Part shown: positions 58,251 through 64,000 of the stretch, in pieces | How positions within the stretch are numbered: the first letter of the stretch is position 1 | Layout of the letters: every line of letters begins with the position of its first letter | Origin: Stieleria maiorica | GTDB taxonomy: Bacteria > Planctomycetota > Planctomycetia > Pirellulales > Pirellulaceae | Length of the DNA stretch: 64,000 nt | Direction of reading: 5' to 3' | Assembly (NCBI RefSeq): GCF_008035925.1 | Contig: NZ_CP036264.1 | Coordinates: 5,981,896-6,045,895, forward strand | The notes under the pieces: model-generated | Told to the model about the DNA's origin: nothing | Databases searched by the model: none | What the model saw: the letters and a program-made list of their open reading frames with translations, nothing else | Program-made: the position numbers and the translations under genes

Positions 58251-58378
58251 GGCCCGTTGATTTAGTCCGATCACACGCGGGATCAGCCGTTTCGCGCGAG
58301 CGTACGGGCTTCCTATCCCAAGAAAACGCACTGGCGCCCGTAGGCTCGCGCCAAACGGCTGATTAAATCAACGGGCCG
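58251..58378. terminator. Large nested inverted repeat between convergent genes
   Basis: Outer arms GGCCCGTTGATTTA (58251-58264) and its complement near 58365-58378; inner arms AGCCGTTT..GCGCGAGC and GCTCGCGCCAAACGGCT. It fills the gap between the converging PAC2 and Tat genes. Similar in layout to the repeat at 49233. Confidence 0.65.
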
Positions 58379-58401
58379 TTACGCTTCCCGCTGGCATGGC
58401 C

Positions 58402-58668
58402 TCAGGATGGCGGCGTGAATTTTGGCGCTGCCGGCTCGGACGGTTCGTCATCCTCCTCGCTTTCCGCCTTCGACGGTTCGTAGGGGTTGAGCGCCTTGGT
58501 CGCCTCGTACTCGGCGGCGCGGAATTCGCGCTGGACCTCGTTCAGACGGCTGCGGAATTCACGGTAGATCGTGCCGGCTTTGCGCGCCACGTCGGGCAGA
58601 TTGCCGCCGAACAGGACGACCGCGATCACGCCGATCACCATCATTTCAAAGGGACTGAGCCCGAACAT
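58402..58668 (-). CDS. TatA/TatB-family twin-arginine translocase subunit (second copy)
   Basis: 88 residues: a short N-terminal span (FGLSPFEMMVIGVIAVVLFG), the FGGNLPDVARKAG hinge, then an amphipathic helix and acidic tail. The longer helix (YREFRSRLNEVQREFRAAEY) is TatB-like. Starts 2 bases after the first Tat gene's stop. No TatC gene is present in the window. Confidence 0.88.
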   Translation of the reverse strand: MFGLSPFEMMVIGVIAVVLFGGNLPDVARKAGTIYREFRSRLNEVQREFRAAEYEATKALNPYEPSKAESEEDDEPSEPAAPKFTPPS

Positions 58669-58670
58669 GA

Positions 58671-58886
58671 CTATTCGTCCGATTTCTTGTCGGACAGTTC
58701 ATCATCGTCGGCCGACTCATTCATGCCGCGTTTGAACTCGTTGGCACTCTTGCCCAGGTTCCGCATCAAGCTAGGCAATTTGGCACCGCCGAACAGCAAC
58801 AGGGCCAGAAACAGCACGATCAACATTTCCGGCATGCCCGGAAATCCGATCGCCAACAGGCCGCTTGCAAATGCACATACAGACAT
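58671..58886 (-). CDS. tatA: TatA-family twin-arginine translocase subunit
   Basis: 71 residues. Span MPEMLIVLFLALLLFGGAKL with the conserved FGxxKLP hinge, then the amphipathic helix (MRNLGKSANEFKRGMNES). Forms the pore-like part of the Tat export system for folded proteins. First gene of a two-gene unit. Confidence 0.9.
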   Translation of the reverse strand: MSVCAFASGLLAIGFPGMPEMLIVLFLALLLFGGAKLPSLMRNLGKSANEFKRGMNESADDDELSDKKSDE

Positions 58887-59182
58887 CGTTTCGCTCCAAA
58901 AGAGGCTTGAGAATCAAAAAACCCTCACGCACAAGTGCGGCGAAAGCGGGTCGGTCGGTTGCGCTTGTCCGGATCACCGAGGGTGCTCGGCGGGGGATTC
59001 CGGGGCCATCAACCACCTCCAGGACCGTCGTGTCGGGGGCGGGCGTGGGATTCACGGGGGCGAATCTCCACCGCAGCATTTTATTAGATCCCGGCCGAGA
59101 GTCAAAGCCCTGATGGGGCGTGGGGGGTGAGGTGCGTTTTCATGCCTCGTTCCCGGGCTCCGCCTCGCAACGAGGGCAAATC

Positions 59183-59270
59183 AGGTAAGAAGATTTTGGG
59201 GGTAAGAAAATGGTGTAATCCTCCAAGTCTCCGATGAGACAATCTTCCTACCTCCAAAATCTTCCTACCT
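59183..59270. repeat. Inverted repeat of AGGTAGGAAGATTTTGG-type arms
   Basis: Arms 59183-59208 and 59245-59270 pair with few mismatches. Located in the 564-base gap 58887-59450, which shows no other feature apart from a fragment (about 59146-59175) resembling the repeat near 49016. Confidence 0.7.
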
Positions 59271-59450
59271 CTCCGCCCGGCGACGGTGTTCTGTCATGTC
59301 GGCTGGAATTCGGAGAGGGGGGGCAGAATGATGAGGGGGACGAAGGCGAACAGGAACGATCATCTGTCCTTGCCGCCCCCCATGCCCCTCCGGTTGTTGC
59401 TACGCTGTCACCTAACGGATCCCGAAAATTGTTCGCTCAAGGTGCCTCCA

Positions 59451-59879
59451 ATGCGTTTTGTTTCTGCTGTACTTGGACTGTGTTTGGTCGCGACGTTGAT
59501 CTTGACTTCCCCTGCCTGCGCCGCCGAGTCGGACATGGAGCGATTGCAGGGGGACTGGACGGCCGAAGTGGAAACCGACAGCGGTAAGAAAAAGGCGACG
59601 CTGACCGTCGCGGGCAAGAAAATCCGGTTCGACGGGCCTGACGGCCGCGAGTGGTATGAAGGCACCTTTGACATCGACGAAGAAGCCAAGCCCAAACGGA
59701 TCTCGGTGCTGATCAACGATTGCCCCATCGACGAGTTCAAAAAGCAAACCGTCGAAGGCATCTACACGCTGGACGCCGACAGATGGACCGTCTGTGCGAC
59801 CGCCCCGGGCGCCCCCGAAGGCCCCTCGGGATTCGACGACGAAAAAGCCCGGACGATCGTGTTCAAGAAAGCAAAGTAG
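59451..59879 (+). CDS. Secreted TIGR03067-like planctomycete protein
   Basis: 142 residues from ATG 59451. Signal peptide (MRFVSAVLGLCLVATLILTS, cleavage after ACA) followed by one beta-rich domain: LQGDWTAEVETDSGKKKATL, GPDGREWYEGTFDIDE and a C-terminal KARTIVFKKAK, the pattern of the planctomycete-restricted TIGR03067 family. Function unknown. The upstream extension to 59286 is non-coding in look. Confidence 0.85.
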   Translation: MRFVSAVLGLCLVATLILTSPACAAESDMERLQGDWTAEVETDSGKKKATLTVAGKKIRFDGPDGREWYEGTFDIDEEAKPKRISVLINDCPIDEFKKQTVEGIYTLDADRWTVCATAPGAPEGPSGFDDEKARTIVFKKAK

Positions 59880-59961
59880 GTCGCGCTGGTGTCCAGGCTT
59901 TAGCCGCCCACGGTCGCTGCTCTGGATACGATGGCTCTTCCGGGCTGTCGCCTGTCGCTGC

Positions 59962-60001
59962 GAAGCAGCGACGGAGAGTCGCCTAAAGGCTAGACACCAA
60001 C
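59962..60001. repeat. 40-bp dispersed repeat, copy 2
   Basis: Matches 49136-49175 at 37 of 40 positions, same orientation. Lies between convergent genes in both places. Confidence 0.9.
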
Positions 60002-60093
60002 GGTTCTAGACCAACCTAAGCTGATCGCTTTTCCGGGCCGTCGTCTCTACGACTCACAGCGACAAGCTGGAAAGGTCGTCGTACGACGAGCCA

Positions 60094-63000
60094 CTATTCC
60101 GTGACAACCTGGCGAAATTGAATCGTCTCCTTTGCCCGGTTGATCACGTTTCGCAGATTCTCCGGCAGCTTGATGGATTGCTCGGTGAGCGCCTTTTCAA
60201 ATGCGGCGATCGTCTCGGACGCTTCTTTCGTCGATTCAAACCGTTCCGCAAAATAGGGGATCGCCAACGCGAACCAATCCGATTGCACGAGCCAGCCTTC
60301 GGTTTGCTGCAGAGACCGATGGATTTCGCTTAGCAACACGTCCGGAACGACCTCTTTGAAACGTTCAAATGCGACGCGTTGCTGCGAGGACAAGTCCAAG
60401 CGAAGCTGTTGGTATTGGTCAGCCGGAAACACGAGTTGCTTGACGAGAAACTCCCAGCACTCCGGGGTGCCGAACGAATCGTCGCGTTCAGCCACCTCGA
60501 TCGCGGCGACCAGCAGATGGTCCGACAGCGCCGTTTGTACGTACGCCCCAAATGCATCACCGGAGCGTTTGATGGTTGCTCTGGTAGATTCGACCTGCCC
60601 GATGACGTAACGTTTGAGCGTCTCGTTGTCGGCGATCGATTCACCCAAGGACACCGCCAGGACGAGTGCCGAGTCCTTGGCCAGGTCTAACGCGTGGCGG
60701 TGCTCCATCACGTCACGATTCAATTCCTCGCCGTCCTCCGGCTGCGCCTCGGCTAACTTGAGAAGCCTTGTTTTAAACTGCTCCAATCGACTTTTGTTGA
60801 GCGGACTGGCGGCTTGCGTGGTCAGCCAGACATTGGCATTGGTCTCAGCCACCACCGTCGACCAGTCGACACCGCGTTGATTCAAATAATTGTTCAATGC
60901 CCATAACGCCGCCATCTGGCTGTTGGCATTTCCATCGGACAATTCCTGTTGGACGACCGTCACGCCTGGATCGGGGAAATATCGTGTGAAGGTGTTCAGA
61001 AACAGACTCATGAATTGGTGCGACGGATTCGAATCGTGATCACCGCCAGCAACGATTCCTCCAAGACGCCGGGCCAGAAGCATCGTGCGCTCCGCGGCGG
61101 CCAACCGCGTTTCGATATCCGCCTCACGCGAGAGTGTTTCGACGGCCCGCATGGCTTCCCCCAGCGATGCGACATCGCGTTCACGCTCGATTGCCTCCAT
61201 CCAACTGGCCAAGTCGCGGCCTTGGAAAAGCGTGCTTGGCGTTGGGACCGACGCGACCGATTCGGATTTGTCGAAATCCATCTTCGACATGCCGTGATCT
61301 TCATATTCGCTGTCAGACATTTCGAAGTCGATTGAATGGGTATTCTTACCCGTTACGAACGCCTTTTCCCAATCGCTGCGTTCACGTTCCGGGATCGCGA
61401 GGATCACGTTGGTCAATTCCTTCGAAGCCTCCTGGGACAGTCCCATTCCTAAACTGCGAGGCAACTCGATCAACACTTCACGTGTCATCGACGCGGCTGC
61501 CTTGCGTTGATCGCCAGGCAATTCGGACCAGGCATCGGCGGTCGCCAGGCTGAGACAACAGCGGACCAACTTGCTGGTCGTGAACTTGGAAACCGTGCCG
61601 CCCATCGCCCCGCCAGGATCGTATCCGCCGCCGAAGCCTCCCATGCCGCCGCCGTACATCCGAGCAACACCCATTGGCGTGACGTGTCGGTGCAAACAGG
61701 TGATCACCGCGGCACGGCTGTGGACGTTGCCTTCGATCAATTCACCGACGGCGGTTTCGTACCAAACATCGAATGAGGGCTCGGCAAAGACTTCCGTCAA
61801 ACACCACATGAAGTGCTGCGACGGCGTGATCGTCTGATCCGTCGTTCCCGGCAGCGGCGGCAATCTGCGTTCCAGTCCGCCGAACTCACGCGCCCGCGCC
61901 AGCAAGGTCTCGATCACCCTTTCATGAAGGAGACTCGTCGCCATTCCCCGCCGCGCCAAGTCCTGCAACCCGCCGACAGTTGCGTAAATCGCTTCGCCGA
62001 GCGGTTCCATTTCAGTTTCGGTGTGGATCTGTTCCAACCAATAGGAAGGCGGCTTTCCATCAAAACTGGCCAGGTCCATCTCGGCGGGCATTCCTCCCGT
62101 TCTACTTGCCGGCAGTGTCGCTGGTGCGGTCTCCGCAGCCCCTGGCGTTGCGGATTCGTCGCCCAAAGTTGACGGATCCTCACTGGCGAGATTCTGCTCT
62201 CCCGATGTCGCGCCGATGCCCGGCATCGCCATCGACAGCAAGTCACCCTTCGGCGGGTCACGTCGCAGGACATCAACCGACTGCTGCCCCCCACGTCCGA
62301 TCGTGACGACGTCTTCACTGAGCACCAGCGCATCGCCGCCGCCGATGATTTCCACCTGGTACGTCCCCTTGCGTAGCGTCGTGCGGTTTTCCTTGCCCGA
62401 TGCGACGGTCAATCGATTGACCACCTCGTCACCTTGCTTGACCAACACCGTTAATCCGTCGTGTTCGGAGTGGATGACCAACTCGCCACGGTCGGTCTGG
62501 ATCTTGATCACCACGGCGGCAGCCACGAGGACAAACGCCAACGCGGCACCCATCAACCACCGTTTAACTTTCGATCGATCATCCGAGCCGGCGGCTTTTC
62601 CCAGCGATGGCAGCATGGTGCTGCGTGGCAGATCCTCGGCGGAATGTTTTCGGATCGCGTCCCGCAGCAAACGTTTCAATCGGCTCGGCTTCGCCAGCGG
62701 TTCCAATTGCCGCGCGATCTCACTCGCCGACGCCGGACGTTTCGCCGGATCGCGGGACAACATTTTGGCGACCAAGTTGACGACGTCGCGATCGATGTCT
62801 TCGCGGATCGCATCGAGCGGTTGGGCGTCTCGACTGGTGATCGCCAACACCTGTGCCGCCAAGCCGCGTTCGGACCGGTGCGGCGGATGCCCGGCGATCA
62901 ATCGATACAGGGTCGCGCCGAGTGAATAAATGTCCGACTGGGGGCGCACGTCACGGCTGTCGGCCAGTTGCTCCGGTGCCATGTACGGCATCGTCCCCAT

Positions 63001-63807
63001 CACGTGTCCCACGGTGGTCAATCGATCGTCTTTGGCAAGCGGATCGTCGCCATCGAGAACCAGCCCCAGGTCCAACAGCTTGATCGTGCCGGATTGGGTC
63101 AGCATCAAGTTGGACGGTTTGATGTCGCGGTGCACCAACCCGCTGTCATGGATATGGGCCAGACCCAAAGCGGCCTGACGAATGATCTCGCAGGCATCAG
63201 CAACCTCCAGCTGCCCCATCCGGCCGGCGATGCGTCCGATGTCCAACCCGTTGAGGTATTCCATCACCAGGTAGTGCCATCCGGCTTCATGCCCGGCATC
63301 GGTTGCGCGGACGATTTGAGGGTGTTCCAGCGATGCAATCGTCGTCATTTCGCGATCAAAGCGTTCCAACCAGCCGGCTTGCATCACGCGTTCGGGAGGC
63401 AACAGCTTGACCGCACAGCGGCGTTTGAGGCGTTGGTGTTCGGCCAGGTAAACGGCCCCCATCCCGCCGCTGCCGATCAGTTCCAGCAACCGGTAGGGTC
63501 CGAGCATTTCGAACGGCGGCGGCGGGGCAGTGACCGAGGGCAACAACGCGGCCGAGTGCTGCAAGAGTTCCTGAAGCGCGATCTGACAGGCCGTTTCGTT
63601 CTGCACGCCGGCCAGCGCATCGTCGGGGCAGGAATCGGATTCGCCGATCGCCTGCAAGCCGCCACCAATCTGCTCCACCGCCGTGCGACAGGGCTCACAC
63701 GTATCCAGATGCAAAATCGCCGAATCAAACTGCTCCTGGGACAGCTCTCCTTGGAGCACTTGTCGCAATTCATCCGGTTCCAAGCAGTGACGTCTCATGG
63801 CGATCAT
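60094..63807 (-). CDS. Membrane Ser/Thr protein kinase with duplicated C-terminal helical domain
   Basis: 1,237 residues from ATG 63807 (AGGAG nine bases upstream; ATG 63798 possible). N-terminal zinc-finger-like HLDTCEPC motif as in anti-sigma factors. Kinase domain about 104-370 with GSGGMGAVY, AVKLL, HRDIKPSN, GTMPYMAPEQ; the DFG motif is DLG. One membrane span (about 412-435), a beta domain (LVIHSEHDGLTVLVKQGDEV), then two homologous helical blocks (about 575-700 and 858-985) sharing W-(L/M)-E-x-I, LGEA and SQHFM. A glycine-rich insert (MYGGGMGGFGGGYDPGGAMG) separates them. Confidence 0.9.
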   Translation of the reverse strand: MIAMRRHCLEPDELRQVLQGELSQEQFDSAILHLDTCEPCRTAVEQIGGGLQAIGESDSCPDDALAGVQNETACQIALQELLQHSAALLPSVTAPPPPFEMLGPYRLLELIGSGGMGAVYLAEHQRLKRRCAVKLLPPERVMQAGWLERFDREMTTIASLEHPQIVRATDAGHEAGWHYLVMEYLNGLDIGRIAGRMGQLEVADACEIIRQAALGLAHIHDSGLVHRDIKPSNLMLTQSGTIKLLDLGLVLDGDDPLAKDDRLTTVGHVMGTMPYMAPEQLADSRDVRPQSDIYSLGATLYRLIAGHPPHRSERGLAAQVLAITSRDAQPLDAIREDIDRDVVNLVAKMLSRDPAKRPASASEIARQLEPLAKPSRLKRLLRDAIRKHSAEDLPRSTMLPSLGKAAGSDDRSKVKRWLMGAALAFVLVAAAVVIKIQTDRGELVIHSEHDGLTVLVKQGDEVVNRLTVASGKENRTTLRKGTYQVEIIGGGDALVLSEDVVTIGRGGQQSVDVLRRDPPKGDLLSMAMPGIGATSGEQNLASEDPSTLGDESATPGAAETAPATLPASRTGGMPAEMDLASFDGKPPSYWLEQIHTETEMEPLGEAIYATVGGLQDLARRGMATSLLHERVIETLLARAREFGGLERRLPPLPGTTDQTITPSQHFMWCLTEVFAEPSFDVWYETAVGELIEGNVHSRAAVITCLHRHVTPMGVARMYGGGMGGFGGGYDPGGAMGGTVSKFTTSKLVRCCLSLATADAWSELPGDQRKAAASMTREVLIELPRSLGMGLSQEASKELTNVILAIPERERSDWEKAFVTGKNTHSIDFEMSDSEYEDHGMSKMDFDKSESVASVPTPSTLFQGRDLASWMEAIERERDVASLGEAMRAVETLSREADIETRLAAAERTMLLARRLGGIVAGGDHDSNPSHQFMSLFLNTFTRYFPDPGVTVVQQELSDGNANSQMAALWALNNYLNQRGVDWSTVVAETNANVWLTTQAASPLNKSRLEQFKTRLLKLAEAQPEDGEELNRDVMEHRHALDLAKDSALVLAVSLGESIADNETLKRYVIGQVESTRATIKRSGDAFGAYVQTALSDHLLVAAIEVAERDDSFGTPECWEFLVKQLVFPADQYQQLRLDLSSQQRVAFERFKEVVPDVLLSEIHRSLQQTEGWLVQSDWFALAIPYFAERFESTKEASETIAAFEKALTEQSIKLPENLRNVINRAKETIQFRQVVTE

Positions 63808-63828
63808 CGAGGGGGACTCCTGTCAGGC

Positions 63829-64000
63829 GTGTGGTTTCCGGCGAGCCTCACCCGCCGCTACACCCTGACAACGGAGCGGTTGGAAACGAAGATTCAACAA
63901 TCGACGTTGCGCAGGCGCCAACAGACGCTTCGAGGGAAACACGCCGCCGCGCAAGCCGAGGCGACCGAGTGGGAGTCGTTGACAAGACGGCTGCAAGACG
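63829..64000 (+). CDS. Possible start of a coiled-coil protein, cut by the right edge
   Basis: From GTG 63829 the plus frame stays open to the edge (57 codons) with high third-position G+C and heptad-like sequence (ERLETKIQQSTLRRRQQTLR). The start would be 21 bases from the divergent kinase start, and no clear ribosome site is seen. It could equally be non-coding. Confidence 0.22.
   Translation, partial: MWFPASLTRRYTLTTERLETKIQQSTLRRRQQTLRGKHAAAQAEATEWESLTRRLQD

Overview
The window reads as a piece of a planctomycete chromosome, most likely Pirellulaceae (Rhodopirellula-like). The support is family content: a surface protein with an LEQRLLLA-type N-terminus and dockerin repeats, planctomycete-restricted domains (TIGR03000-like, TIGR03067-like and YTV motifs), several very long Hanks-type Ser/Thr kinases, a planctomycete-type ECF sigma factor, and long intergenic stretches filled with dispersed hairpin repeats. 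No rRNA and no CRISPR array were seen. One tRNA was found, tRNA-Val(CAC).

Layout. (1) 1-13477, minus strand: one uninterrupted reading frame of at least 4,492 codons that runs off the left edge. It encodes a secreted giant with dockerin, DUF4114-like, cadherin/Ig-like, L-type lectin, propeller and SdrD-like segments and an RHS/YD-repeat C-terminal part. (2) 13.5-18.4 kb: a decaying accessory strip with a frameshifted tRNA-nucleotidyltransferase-like head, a complete IS1634-type insertion sequence with perfect 21-bp inverted ends, a SEC-C protein, and a CAP-domain gene broken by two in-frame stops. (3) 18.4-27.6 kb: a signalling cluster with a 2,325-residue kinase/WD40/YTV protein and a divergent ECF sigma / FHA-like kinase pair. 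(4) 27.6-36.1 kb: a second decayed strip with a shattered alpha/beta hydrolase, a truncated ECF sigma gene, two copies of a 44-bp repeat, a three-gene operon of unknown proteins, and two paralogues of an unnamed family. (5) 36.1-42.45 kb: a probable integrative element beside tRNA-Val. It carries an Xis-like protein, a family A DNA polymerase with exonuclease domain, a coupled unknown protein, a winged-helix protein, iteron-like repeats and a tyrosine recombinase next to the tRNA 3' end. (6) 42.5-49 kb: an unknown protein, then a tightly overlapping four-gene Mla/MCE-type lipid transport operon whose ATPase subunit has lost every nucleotide-binding motif. (7) 49-60 kb: housekeeping genes (a dihydroorotate dehydrogenase-like protein, pyruvate:ferredoxin oxidoreductase, a primary-type sigma factor, a CBS protein, a PAC2 protein, two TatA/B-like proteins, a TIGR03067-like protein). 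(8) 60-63.8 kb: a third large membrane Ser/Thr kinase.

The two most unusual points are the motif-less ABC ATPase kept in frame inside the Mla-type operon, and the tRNA-linked element that brings its own family A polymerase. Functional statements rest on motif reading by eye; no database search was possible.
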